Notes: generated by a model not told the origin, from the sequence alone. Counted from the stretch's first letter, positions 7,990-16,062 are shown. The stretch is 23,178 bases of DNA from JBMNSK01 sp050945155 (GCA_050945155.1 JBMNSK010000021.1:1-23178); one strand, 5' to 3'. Made by a program: numbers and translations.

Positions 7990-8013
7990 GGCAGTTGCGA
8001 GGCTGCCTTTTCT
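7990..8013 (+). terminator. Terminator or attenuator between feoA2 and feoB
   Basis: GGCAG (7990-7994) pairs with CTGCC (8003-8007), with an 8-nt loop and TTTTCTT after it. It would reduce read-through from feoA2 into feoB. The stem is short. Confidence 0.5.
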
Positions 8014-8020
8014 TAAGTAG

Positions 8021-8039
8021 GTAAGTTAGCCTAAGTTAA
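8021..8039. promoter_or_regulatory. DtxR/IdeR-like iron box upstream of feoB
   Basis: The 19 bases GTAAGTTAGCCTAAGTTAA match the known IdeR/DtxR consensus (TTAGGTTAGSCTAACCTAA) at 15 of 19 positions when counted by hand. A -10-like TAATAA overlaps its end (8037-8042), mirroring the feoA1 arrangement. Fe2+-loaded repressor would shut off feoB; this is inferred from the family. Confidence 0.6.
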
Positions 8040-8106
8040 TAATTACAGGAATGATGAGCAAATAGGGAAGGTATTCAAAGCTTCTCTGCATAGAAAAGGA
8101 GTTTAG

Positions 8107-10584
8107 GTGGAAAGGACCATCGCGCTTGTTGGAAATCCCAATTCCGGCAAGACAACCCTGTTCAATGCACTAACAGGATCAAACCAATACGTCGGCAATT
8201 GGCCCGGTGTGACGGTTGAACATAAAGAAGGAAAACTACGAACAGACAAGTCAGTTACTATTACTGACCTGCCGGGCATTTACTCACTTTCACCTTATTC
8301 ACCCGAAGAAGTAATCGCGCGTGATTACGTATTGAACGAGAAACCGGACGTTATTATCAACATCGTTGATGGCACCAACTTAGAGCGCAACCTCTATCTC
8401 ACCACCCAGGTTCTGGAGTTGGGGGTTCCGGTCGTACTTGCTGTCAACATGATGGATGCGGTGCGCAAAGCGGGTGATGCCATTGATTCGGACGCTCTGG
8501 CAAAAATTCTTGGCTGCTCCGTTGTTGAAATTTCAGCACTCAAAAATGAAGGCATCGACAAACTAATCGAAACAGCGACGCGTGATGACCTGAAAGCTTC
8601 AACAGCGTTTACTACCTTTGCTCCTCAAGTTGAATCCGCCTTATCAAAGATTCAAGAGCTTGCCCTTCAAGACATACCGCAAGAGCAGAAGCGTTGGTAT
8701 GCCGTCAAGTTATTCGAAGGTGACGAGAAGGTTTATGAAAAGCTCGGACTTCGCGTTATTGATGAAGAAGAGCCCCAAACAGCAGACGTAGAGCTCAGCC
8801 CTGAAAAGGAAGAGCTATCTCAGCAAATCGCTCAAATTACGCAAGCATGTGAGAATCATTTCGACGACGACCCTGAAAGCATTATCACGGCAGGTCGTTA
8901 TACACAGATTGATTCAGTTATTACCCGCTCATGCAGGCGGGCAAGCAAGGGAAAACTAAGCACATCCGACAAGATTGACCGCATTGTTACAAACCGCTGG
9001 CTCGGTTTGCCCATCTTTGTACTCGTGATGTTTTTGGTTTATTTCATATCGGTAAGTACGGTAGGAACTTGGGCTACCGACTGGGCCAATGATGGATTGT
9101 TTGGTGATGGTTGGTTCATCGTAGGGGATCAAGAAGCCTACGATGAGGCAGCCGGAGATTTCGAACTTGCCTCTGGAGAAATAGAAGCTTACAACACAGC
9201 TGCTGAAGAAGCTGGTCTTGACCCGGAAAGTTCTGATTTCTTAGCTGAAGCCGGCCAGGCAAATATTATTGCCGACTACAGTAATTATGACGATGAGACC
9301 GGTGAAAACGAAATTATCGAGGTTGATGCAGTAACCTATGCAGAGGCGCTAGAAGTTGAAGAGCCCGACCCGCAAAATTATGGCATCTGGGTGCCGGGAC
9401 TTCCTGTTTTGATTGAAAACGGTCTTACGGCGATAGATTGCGACCCACTTGTTCAAAGCCTAATTCTTGATGGTATTGTCGCCGGTGTTGGCGCAGTTCT
9501 TGGCTTTGTTCCGCAGTTGCTCGTACTGTTCTTGCTCTTGGCACTGCTTGAGTCGTGTGGATACCTTTCGCGTGTTGCCTTTGTTCTTGACCGCGTATTC
9601 AGACGCTTTGGTCTTTCCGGAAAGTCGTTTATTCCAATTCTTATTGGAACTGGCTGTGGCGTTCCAGGCATTATGGCTTCGCGCACCATTGAGAATGAAA
9701 GCGATAGACGCATGACCGTTATGACCACCACCTTCATCCCGTGCAGCGCAAAGCTTCCTATCATTGCGCTTATTGCAGGAGCAATCTTTGGTGGTGCCTG
9801 GTGGGTAGCGCCAAGCGCTTACTTCCTTGGTATTGCAAGCATCCTTTGCTCCGGCATTATTTTGAAGAAAACCAAGATTTTTGCGAGTGCTAACACGCCT
9901 TTCGTTATGGAGCTGCCGGCGTATCACATTCCTACTGCTGGTGTTGTTTTACGAAGCATGTGGGAGCGTGCATGGTCCTTCATCAAGAAGGCTGGTACCG
10001 TCATCTTACTAGCAACCATCCTCGTTTGGTTCATCTCTGGATTCGGATTCGTCGACGGAAACTTTGGCCTTGTGGAAGACCAGAATGATTCGCTTTTGGC
10101 CATTATTGCGGGATCAATAGCGTGGATATTTGCGCCTCTCGGTTGGGCAAATTGGCAGGCGGTTGGTGCGACCATCACCGGACTTATTGCTAAAGAAAAT
10201 GTTGTTGGTACCTTTGCCATTCTCTATGCAGGAGACGTTAGCTGGTACACTTCATTGCAGGCAGCATTTACACCCGTGGCAGGCTACTCGCTTCTCGCGT
10301 TTAACTTGCTGTGTGCACCGTGCTTTGCTGCAATGGGCGCAATAAAGCGCGAGATGAACAGCCGTGTTTGGTTCTGGCGGGCCATTGGCTATCAGTGCGG
10401 TTTTGCCTACTGCGTATCACTTGTTATATATCAGTTGGTAGGTTTATTGACCCACGACGTGAGCGTCAACGTCTTTACCTTTGTAGCCGTGGGACTTGTC
10501 CTACTCTTTTTCTATCTCCTTATAAGACCAAATAAGAACTATGGCTACAAAAAGAACCAAGCGTTAGACGCAGAGCTTGGTTAA
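8107..10584 (+). CDS. feoB: FeoB ferrous iron transporter with a large acidic insertion
   Basis: An 825-residue inner-membrane Fe(II) transporter. The N-terminal G domain has G1 GNPNSGKTT (9-17), G3 DLPG (54-57), G4 NMMD (114-117) and G5 SALK (143-146). A helical spacer domain follows to about residue 295, then the polytopic membrane region from 299. Pore motifs are present: LGFVPQ (465-470), GTGCGVPG (514-521), GEN-like FIPCSAKLP (543-551) and CAPC (736-739). The start is GTG at 8107, preceded by AAAAGGAG. Between the first and second membrane segments lies residues 341-425, rich in Asp/Glu and lacking Lys/Arg, absent from the FeoB proteins I know. It sits between feoA2 and the CxxC membrane protein. 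Confidence 0.95.
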   Translation: MERTIALVGNPNSGKTTLFNALTGSNQYVGNWPGVTVEHKEGKLRTDKSVTITDLPGIYSLSPYSPEEVIARDYVLNEKPDVIINIVDGTNLERNLYLTTQVLELGVPVVLAVNMMDAVRKAGDAIDSDALAKILGCSVVEISALKNEGIDKLIETATRDDLKASTAFTTFAPQVESALSKIQELALQDIPQEQKRWYAVKLFEGDEKVYEKLGLRVIDEEEPQTADVELSPEKEELSQQIAQITQACENHFDDDPESIITAGRYTQIDSVITRSCRRASKGKLSTSDKIDRIVTNRWLGLPIFVLVMFLVYFISVSTVGTWATDWANDGLFGDGWFIVGDQEAYDEAAGDFELASGEIEAYNTAAEEAGLDPESSDFLAEAGQANIIADYSNYDDETGENEIIEVDAVTYAEALEVEEPDPQNYGIWVPGLPVLIENGLTAIDCDPLVQSLILDGIVAGVGAVLGFVPQLLVLFLLLALLESCGYLSRVAFVLDRVFRRFGLSGKSFIPILIGTGCGVPGIMASRTIENESDRRMTVMTTTFIPCSAKLPIIALIAGAIFGGAWWVAPSAYFLGIASILCSGIILKKTKIFASANTPFVMELPAYHIPTAGVVLRSMWERAWSFIKKAGTVILLATILVWFISGFGFVDGNFGLVEDQNDSLLAIIAGSIAWIFAPLGWANWQAVGATITGLIAKENVVGTFAILYAGDVSWYTSLQAAFTPVAGYSLLAFNLLCAPCFAAMGAIKREMNSRVWFWRAIGYQCGFAYCVSLVIYQLVGLLTHDVSVNVFTFVAVGLVLLFFYLLIRPNKNYGYKKNQALDAELG

Positions 10585-10590
10585 GAAAGG

Positions 10591-10636
10591 GGCAGGCAGG
10601 TGAAGCGATTGCAGAACCTGCCAGCAACTTCACCTG
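10591..10636 (+). other. Nested inverted repeats after feoB (possible pseudoknot)
   Basis: CAGGTGAAG (10597-10605) pairs with CTTCACCTG (10628-10636) over 9 bp. The loop holds CCTGCC (10617-10622), which can pair with GGCAGG upstream at 10591-10596 (pseudoknot) or, as ACCTGCC, with GGCAGGT at 10595-10601 (competing hairpin). It ends 24 bp before the next start codon. No T-run. Confidence 0.5.
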
Positions 10637-10660
10637 ACGGCGTACAAGAGAGGAGGACAG

Positions 10661-10900
10661 ATGGGGACATTATTTGTGGTAGCGCTGCTTGTGCTTATGG
10701 TTTCAGCAATTATTGTTCATATGGTAAAGCAGCATCGCAAAGGACTTTCCGTAAGCTGTAGTGATTGCAGTGCTGCAGAAACTTGTCCGCATTGTTTTGA
10801 CTCAACTCTCGCTGTTCAGGATTCAAAAGATCTACCTTCATCTTGCCCGCGCTGCCAAGAAATGCTCAAAGATATTGAAAATTCTCTTACGCAAAATTAG
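10661..10900 (+). CDS. FeoB-associated Cys-rich membrane protein
   Basis: A 79-residue protein with a single N-terminal membrane helix (3-22), a basic stretch KQHRK, then a cytoplasmic tail with three CxxC pairs: C33/C36, C42/C45 and C62/C65. Position after feoB and helix-plus-cysteines architecture match the FeoB-associated Cys-rich family, thought to aid FeoB, perhaps by metal binding. The family is usually shorter, about 50-60 residues; the last CPRC is an extra pair. GAGGAGG lies four bases before the ATG. The 76-bp gap from feoB holds the nested repeats described separately. Confidence 0.8.
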   Translation: MGTLFVVALLVLMVSAIIVHMVKQHRKGLSVSCSDCSAAETCPHCFDSTLAVQDSKDLPSSCPRCQEMLKDIENSLTQN

Positions 10901-11064
10901 TGCAGCTGACAGGCTTTGCCTTCTCTTTGCCCCAAGGCTCCGGTGACCGGATTCTAATACAGCCCAAATATGAGGTTGGCTATAGTGACGGTAGTACTTC
11001 TCTCGATAATTGCGCGACAAGAACGACCGAAGTATTCGGGGATTATTCATTCGAGGAGGACAAC

Positions 11065-12000
11065 ATGAACTTTAAGAAGGTAGTAGTTGCAGGTGGCGGC
11101 GTTCTGGGAAGTCAGATTGCTTTTCAAACGGCATATAAGGGCTTCGATGTTACCGTTTGGCTGCGCAGTGAAGGTTCGATTGACCGTGCAAAGCCAAAGT
11201 TCGAACGCCTCAAGGGCATCTACCTGCAGACTCTTGAAGCCATGAAGACAAATCCAGCCGCTTATTGCCGTGGCCTTGCTCCTAAGGATGCAAGCCCAGA
11301 GCAGCTTGATGAACTCAAGAAGCAGGTTGAGCGTGCGTTTGACAGTCTTACCTACACCACAAGCTATGAAGAAGCAGGCCGCGATGCAGACTTTATCATT
11401 GAGGCTATTGCTGAAGACCCTCAGCAAAAAATTGCTTTCTATGAGGCCTTGGCTCCGCATCTGGAAGAACGCACTATTCTTGCTACGAATTCTTCTACGC
11501 TTTTGCCAAGCCAGTTTGCTGAGTACACGGGACGCCCAGAGAAATATCTGGCCTGCCACTTCGCAAATGAAATTTGGCGCAATAACACCGCCGAGATTAT
11601 GGGCCATCCTGGCACAAGTCCAGAGGCTTATCAGCAGGTTGTTGAATGGGCAGAGGCAATCGGCATGATTCCACTGCAGCTCAAGAAGGAACAGCCTGGC
11701 TATATCTTGAACAGCCTTCTTGTTCCGTTCCTGAGTGCTGCGCAGGTGCTGCTTGCCAAGGAAGTTGCCGACCCAGAGACCATTGACAAGACTTGGATGC
11801 TTGCAACCGGCGCACCATTTGGCCCGTTCCGTATTCTTGACATTGTTGGTTTGGTTACGGCCTACAACATTGTCATCATGGACCCAACCGCTCAAGACCC
11901 CGAGTCCATCCAGGGCAAAGTTGCAGCTATGTTGAAGGAATACATTGACGCTGGAAAAACTGGCATCAATGCAGGCGAAGGTTTCTATAAATATAACTAG
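11065..12000 (+). CDS. 3-hydroxyacyl-CoA dehydrogenase-like NAD-dependent oxidoreductase
   Basis: A 311-residue protein. The Rossmann motif AGGGVLGSQIA sits near the N terminus, the acidic VTVWLR strand follows, and an ATNSST segment precedes ACHFANEIW, in which His replaces the HFFNP motif histidine of FadB/Hbd. The C-terminal helical domain ends with GEGFYKY, like the G-x-G-F-Y-x-Y end of this family. The ATG at 11065 has GAGGAGGA five bases upstream; the open frame to 10900 lacks a site and family similarity. No thiolase, crotonase or acyl-CoA dehydrogenase is nearby, so the true substrate may be a hydroxyacid or an acyl-CoA outside beta-oxidation. It is monocistronic with its own terminator. 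Confidence 0.82.
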   Translation: MNFKKVVVAGGGVLGSQIAFQTAYKGFDVTVWLRSEGSIDRAKPKFERLKGIYLQTLEAMKTNPAAYCRGLAPKDASPEQLDELKKQVERAFDSLTYTTSYEEAGRDADFIIEAIAEDPQQKIAFYEALAPHLEERTILATNSSTLLPSQFAEYTGRPEKYLACHFANEIWRNNTAEIMGHPGTSPEAYQQVVEWAEAIGMIPLQLKKEQPGYILNSLLVPFLSAAQVLLAKEVADPETIDKTWMLATGAPFGPFRILDIVGLVTAYNIVIMDPTAQDPESIQGKVAAMLKEYIDAGKTGINAGEGFYKYN

Positions 12001-12024
12001 TCTTTAGAGGCTTTCAGAAGATAC

Positions 12025-12062
12025 AAGGGGCGGTCGCATTGAGGCGGCCGCCCCTTCCTTAT
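12025..12062 (+). terminator. Strong intrinsic terminator after the hydroxyacyl-CoA dehydrogenase
   Basis: A 13-bp GC-rich stem (12025-12037 with 12044-12056, one G-T pair) and a 6-nt loop ATTGAG, then CCTTATTT. Confidence 0.85.
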
Positions 12063-12150
12063 TTAGAATCATTGTTTGAAGAATCAAAAATCTGTTGTTT
12101 TTTCCACTACCTCAAACCGACCATTTTTTCTAAATTTTAAACGTATCTTG

Positions 12151-12216
12151 AATGTGGGCGAGAACTGTATAGATATCCCATCCGCAAACAAGCTCATCAG
12201 TTATCGTTCCCACATT
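12151..12216. repeat. Long inverted repeat upstream of the broken merR
   Basis: AATGTGGG plus GAGAACTG (12151-12167) is inverted as CAGTTATC plus CCCACATT (12198-12216), with a two-base offset inside and a 30-nt loop. It lies 57 bp before the ATG and overlaps a weak promoter (TTGAAT, 16 bp, TAGATA from 12148). It could be an operator pair or a leader hairpin. Confidence 0.4.
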
Positions 12217-12272
12217 TCCGTAGGTCACAAGACGTTCCTGAGTAAGTTGTCGAAGTGCGTTGGAGTGGTTGT

Positions 12273-13115
12273 ATGGAAAAAGATTTGATAAGCATCACGG
12301 AAATGGCAAAGTGGCAAAACGTCACTACCGAAACCCTGCGTCACTATGATCGTATCGGTATATTCAAGCCAGTCTTTAAGGATGAAAACGGAACACGGTA
12401 TTACTCGGTGCTGCAGTATGAGCGACTCGGGACCATTCGTGACTTAGTTGCCACGGGTATCAAGCTAAACGAAATAAATGACTATCTTAATAACCGTACG
12501 CTCGAAAATTCAAAGAAGTTGCTCTTAACCTAGGAGAAAAGACTTTCAGAGCAGATTGAAACGCTTGAGGCAAAGCGGACTGCAGTTCAAAACCAGATTA
12601 GTGCGCTTGAGGCTGTGTCTCATGCTGCCTATCCGGAAGAAGCAAGGATAAAGGCCTATCCGCAACGCAGATTCCTTATGTCTTTGGGGTTGGTCTATAA
12701 CGATTCTTCGCTTACCCGTGCCGACCACGAGCTCGAAATTGGCCTGCGCGAAATAGAGCAAACCTCGCGTGCATCCGTTTATGCCACGAACGGTTTTGGC
12801 GCCATTTTCCCATATGGTTGCGATACGGAGTGCCATGTTGCTTTTGAGCTCGACGAAAACTCAAAACTTGACCAATTAAGAAACCCGAACTTAAAGGCCG
12901 GGGTTCTTCCCGCAGGCAAGTATCTGTGCGCAAGTCACGTGGGGACGCTTTGGGAAGTAGGGAAGGGCATGAACAAAATTGCCCGCTATCTCTTAGAGCA
13001 CAAGATACAACCAAAGTCGGAGTGGGTGGTCGATTGTGTGGTCGTAGATTATACGGTAACTGACAAGGATGAAGAGCGCTTATACGAATTGCAGATGTTG
13101 GTAGAAGAGGACTAA
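12273..13115 (+). pseudogene. MerR-family regulator interrupted by an in-frame amber codon
   Basis: Residues 1-86 are a MerR helix-turn-helix domain (ISITEMAKWQNVTTETLRHY, then RYYSVLQYERLGTIRDL). A TAG at 12531-12533 ends this part. The same frame continues without other stops for 193 codons through a coiled coil (EKRLSEQIETLEAKRTAVQN) and a GyrI-like effector-binding domain ending in VDYTVTDKDEE. The intact paralogue at 18905-19762 aligns through the break, with Gln at the stop position, so a single CAG-to-TAG change explains it. A GTG at 12615 could restart the effector part, but no ribosome-binding site is seen. It would have controlled the permease operon downstream. It could be a true pseudogene, a two-part gene, or a sequencing error. 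Confidence 0.8.
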
Positions 13116-13415
13116 GGCCTGAAAGTTCTAATCATTTATACCGTTCGCAAGCGCGTTTTTATGCATTTATAAACCTCTAGTATCTTCCGATTATATTAGT
13201 AGCACCTATCTATCATTCAAATTTTTTGAATAAAAATTTTCTTTTAAACCCTTGCGCCTTGTGTAACACAAAGGGCTAGATTAGTCTCCAGCGTAATGCT
13301 TTCCCCCACGGGTCTCGACTGTGTTGCGACACGGAATTCTGCCCAAGCATTCTCGCTTTGCCGTTTCTTGCGGCGTTTCAGGAATAGGGTCAAAGAGAAT
13401 TCGAAAGGAGAGATT
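13116..13415. other. 300-bp intergenic region before the APC permease
   Basis: AT-rich in its middle, with overlapping palindromes TTCAAATTTTTTGAA (13216-13230) and AAATTTTT/AAAAATTT (13219-13239) just upstream of the -35 box, which may act as an UP element. It then holds the MerR-type promoter and about 125 nt of leader, including a GTGT-TGCG-ACAC dyad at 13321-13332. No further gene seen. Confidence 0.6.
13252..13282 (+). promoter_or_regulatory. MerR-type promoter of the APC permease operon
   Basis: TTGCGC (13252-13257) and TAGATT (13277-13282) are separated by 19 bp, longer than the usual 17 and typical of MerR-activated promoters. The spacer contains the dyad TTGTGT-A-ACACAA (13259-13271). 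MerR proteins bind such a dyad and twist the DNA to realign the two boxes. The predicted start of transcription is near 13289. Confidence 0.72.
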
Positions 13416-14939
13416 ATGGGAGAGGTAGTAAAAAACGGTGTTTCTCCGGGTGCTGCTCAGTCAAATAACGGGCAGGCGAAAGAAGGTAAATTAGCTAAGG
13501 AAATTACCTCAATTGGCTTCTTTGGCTTGGGCTTGAGCGCAATCTTTGGTTCTTCATGGCTACTTACAAGCGGTGCATGGCTCGCTCGCGCAGGTGGCCC
13601 GGTAAATGCAATGCTCGCATTTGCTCTCTGCTTCCTAGTTGAGCTACCGCTGATTTTGGCGTATTACGAAGCAACTCCAATGATGCCTCTTGCTGGCGGC
13701 GAGATGGTGTATAGCTACTTAAACCTCGGTTCATTTTGGGGCTTCCTCATTGGCTGGTTTACCGTCCTTGCAAATATCATTCTCTGCATTTGGGAGGCAC
13801 TCGCGATTTCGCGATGCTTGTCGGTCTTGATTCCGCAGATATCAACAGATGGGGTGCTCTACGAGTTCCTTGGGTATCAGGTAACTATTTATACGGTACT
13901 GATTGGTCTCGCACTCATCTTAATCTGCGGATACTTTGCTTACCGCGGCGCTAAGTCGGAGTCTTACTTTGGTTTGGTAATTACCTTAACCGTTAACGCC
14001 ATCGCACTCATCTGCGTTATTGTTGGCGTGTTTTATTTCGATCCGGCGAATCTGCAGCCGTTACAGACAAAAGATACGGCAACGGGTACTTTGGGTCTTT
14101 TAGCCATGCTGCCATTCTCAGTAGCTGGTTGGGATGGTTTAACTAAAGGCGCTGCTGAAGCAGCTCCAACAGTTCCGCATAAGCGCATCGGCGGTATCGT
14201 TGTTCTCTGCGTTGGTATTGCGGTCATCATGTACATGATTACCACCTTTATCCCCAGTGCATTGGTACCTTGGCAGGAATTAACTGAGCAGACCGCACCG
14301 TTCCAGTATGCAATGGCAAAGATTGGGTTCCCCATTCTTGGTGCAGCTCTGATTCTTGCGGCAACGATTGGCTGCATCGGCGTGTACAACGTCGTATTGT
14401 TTGCCGGCGCTCGCTTGCTCTATCAGATGGGTGATATCGGATTAGTTCCGAAGAAGTTCGCCACTCTGCATCCGAAGTACAAGAGCCCAACATTCTCTAT
14501 CTACCTGATTTCAGCAATCTCTATTGTGGTGCTGTTCTTAGGTCAGGGCATGTTTATTCCGCTCATCGATGTAGCAGCAATTACCTACATCATTTATTGG
14601 GGCGCAACACTTTTGTCGGTCTACGTTGGCAGGAAAAAATATCCTGACGTTCGCAGACCCGCGAAATATCCAGGCGGCAAGCCTTTGATGGTTATTGGTA
14701 TGGTTATCGCTTTGATTCTTGCCTGCCTGATTTTGATTCCTGGCAATCCTGCTTCGCTGCAGTGGCCAGTTGAATACATCCTCTTCGGAGCACTCATCGT
14801 CGTAGGAATTATTCTTTACCTCCTGCGCGACAAGTCAGTGCCGAAGGGCGCAAGTGTTCAGAGACTTTGGGATGAGATTAACGCGAACCTTGATTACCGC
14901 GAGCAGTACGTGAAAGAACACGGGTTGCAACAGGATTAG
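13416..14939 (+). CDS. APC-superfamily amino acid permease
   Basis: A 507-residue integral membrane protein with about 12 hydrophobic segments. The first, GFFGLGLSAIFGSSWL, carries the glycine-rich unwound helix 1 of APC amino acid/polyamine carriers, and AGWDGLTKGAAEAAPTVPHKRI matches the conserved helix 6 region and loop. The C-terminal tail is charged (LWDEINANLDYREQYVKEHG). The ATG at 13416 has AAAGGAG five bases upstream; the in-frame ATG at 13296 has none. It leads the guanidino-enzyme genes, so an arginine-like, agmatine-like or methylarginine substrate is likely by context only. It could import the substrate or exchange it with the product. Confidence 0.88.
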   Translation: MGEVVKNGVSPGAAQSNNGQAKEGKLAKEITSIGFFGLGLSAIFGSSWLLTSGAWLARAGGPVNAMLAFALCFLVELPLILAYYEATPMMPLAGGEMVYSYLNLGSFWGFLIGWFTVLANIILCIWEALAISRCLSVLIPQISTDGVLYEFLGYQVTIYTVLIGLALILICGYFAYRGAKSESYFGLVITLTVNAIALICVIVGVFYFDPANLQPLQTKDTATGTLGLLAMLPFSVAGWDGLTKGAAEAAPTVPHKRIGGIVVLCVGIAVIMYMITTFIPSALVPWQELTEQTAPFQYAMAKIGFPILGAALILAATIGCIGVYNVVLFAGARLLYQMGDIGLVPKKFATLHPKYKSPTFSIYLISAISIVVLFLGQGMFIPLIDVAAITYIIYWGATLLSVYVGRKKYPDVRRPAKYPGGKPLMVIGMVIALILACLILIPGNPASLQWPVEYILFGALIVVGIILYLLRDKSVPKGASVQRLWDEINANLDYREQYVKEHGLQQD

Positions 14940-14970
14940 TGAAGAGGCGCGTCACTACGAAAGGACTTAA

Positions 14971-15000
14971 CGGGTTCCCGTGAGGGAAAGCGGGAACCCG
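14971..15000 (+). other. Perfect hairpin between the permease and first guanidino enzyme
   Basis: A 10-bp perfect stem CGGGTTCCCG / CGGGAACCCG with a 10-nt loop. AATTGAG follows rather than a T-run, so it is not a standard terminator. It may be an RNase barrier or processing site that sets different levels of the two genes. Confidence 0.7.
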
Positions 15001-15042
15001 AATTGAGACGTTCGGCTAACCATAAGAAAGGAGTGAGGCTTT

Positions 15043-15987
15043 ATGTCTTACATGGATTACTATGCTGACCTCAATTTAAAGGATACGGCAACGAACGCTA
15101 AAGAAATTAAGGAGTATTACGACAAAAATCACGGTTACTGTTTCAACATTACCGGTACTTTGCGCAAGGTTTTGTGCTGCTCCCCAGATTTCTACAGCAT
15201 CAAGAATTACAACAATCCTATCGCTCAGATGACTTGTGAAAAGGATGGCGGCGATATTGATCACGAGAAGGCAAAGGCACAGCATAAAGAAATGCTTCGC
15301 ACCTATCTGAAGAACGGCGTCGATGTTGAGCTATTAGAGCCAACCGATGGCTGCATCTATCAGGTATTTGCTCGTGACTTTGGTGGCTGCATCCGTGAAG
15401 GCGCTATTCTCGGTACCTTTAAGGAGCCACAGCGTTGGCCTGAGACTCCAATCTGGGAACAGCGCTTGAAGGATTTAGGTATTCCAATTGCTGCACGCTG
15501 CACCGCTGGTGTTATCGAGGGTGGCGACTTCGCCATGATCGGCGACCACTGCTGCGTATTTGGTTTGATTGACCGTTCCGACAAGGTTGGCTTCGACTCA
15601 GTTGCCTTCCAGCTTGAAGAGCTTGGCTATGAGTGCCTGCCTATTCGTCTGCCGCATAAGTGGCTGCATCTTGACGCAACCTTCAACGTAATTTCTGAGC
15701 ATGTTGTACTTATGTGCAAGCAAATCATGCCTCCAGGAGTTATCGAGAAGTTTGAGCGTAGGGACTATGACATCATTGACTTCCCGCCAGAGGACATTTT
15801 GGGCCTGAATGCAAACGTTGAGGCTATTGGTAAGAGCAGGGTTATTTCTGCTTCTTCCGACGTGAAGAAGAATGCCGAAATGGACAAGCATGGCATCGAA
15901 GTTATCGAAGTTGACGTAAGCGAAATTATGCGTGGCGGCGGATGCATCCACTGCATGACCTTCCCGCTTCTGCGTGATCGTGACTAG
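15043..15987 (+). CDS. DDAH/amidinotransferase-like guanidino-modifying enzyme, copy 1
   Basis: A 314-residue cytosolic enzyme of the arginine deiminase superfamily (five-bladed alpha/beta propeller; COG1834-like). Superfamily landmarks are FARD (109-112), EGGD (159-162), the histidine region HKWLHLD (205-211), GLNAN (254-258) and the C-terminal GGGCIHCMT (298-306), in which C304 corresponds to the catalytic cysteine of the GGGNIHC motif of agmatine deiminase. Members attack a guanidinium carbon and release ammonia or an amine, or transfer the amidino group. Arginine, methylarginine, agmatine and guanidinoacetate are all possible. AAAGGAG lies nine bases before the ATG. It lies 103 bp after the permease, and a paralogue is found at 17870-18814. 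Confidence 0.85.
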   Translation: MSYMDYYADLNLKDTATNAKEIKEYYDKNHGYCFNITGTLRKVLCCSPDFYSIKNYNNPIAQMTCEKDGGDIDHEKAKAQHKEMLRTYLKNGVDVELLEPTDGCIYQVFARDFGGCIREGAILGTFKEPQRWPETPIWEQRLKDLGIPIAARCTAGVIEGGDFAMIGDHCCVFGLIDRSDKVGFDSVAFQLEELGYECLPIRLPHKWLHLDATFNVISEHVVLMCKQIMPPGVIEKFERRDYDIIDFPPEDILGLNANVEAIGKSRVISASSDVKKNAEMDKHGIEVIEVDVSEIMRGGGCIHCMTFPLLRDRD

Positions 15988-16062
15988 TCGAAACCTCCTA
16001 ATTTTGATGGTCTCAATGGATACTTGCCCCATATTAGTGTCCGTTGATTGACCGAGGGTCGA

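Noticed and set aside
10600..10758. 52-codon GTG ORF after feoB with three cysteines
   Set aside because: It has an AAAGGGG upstream but overlaps most of the Cys-rich gene's membrane helix in another frame; it is more simply a shadow of that gene.
10900..11064. Extended start of the hydroxyacyl-CoA dehydrogenase
   Set aside because: The GTG overlaps the preceding stop codon, has no ribosome-binding site and adds sequence before the Rossmann motif that the family lacks.
12076..12288. 70-aa ORF before merR1
   Set aside because: No ribosome-binding site, overlaps the promoter region and merR1 start, and composition looks random.
12531..12533. TAG decoded as an amino acid
   Set aside because: Other genes in the window end normally with TAG (e.g. 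12000, 15987, 18814), and no tRNA or special signal is seen, so a mutation is simpler.
13296..13415. In-frame N-terminal extension of the APC permease from an ATG at 13296
   Set aside because: No ribosome-binding site, it lies only a few bases after the predicted transcription start, and the extension is unlike permease N termini. The ATG at 13416 has AAAGGAG.
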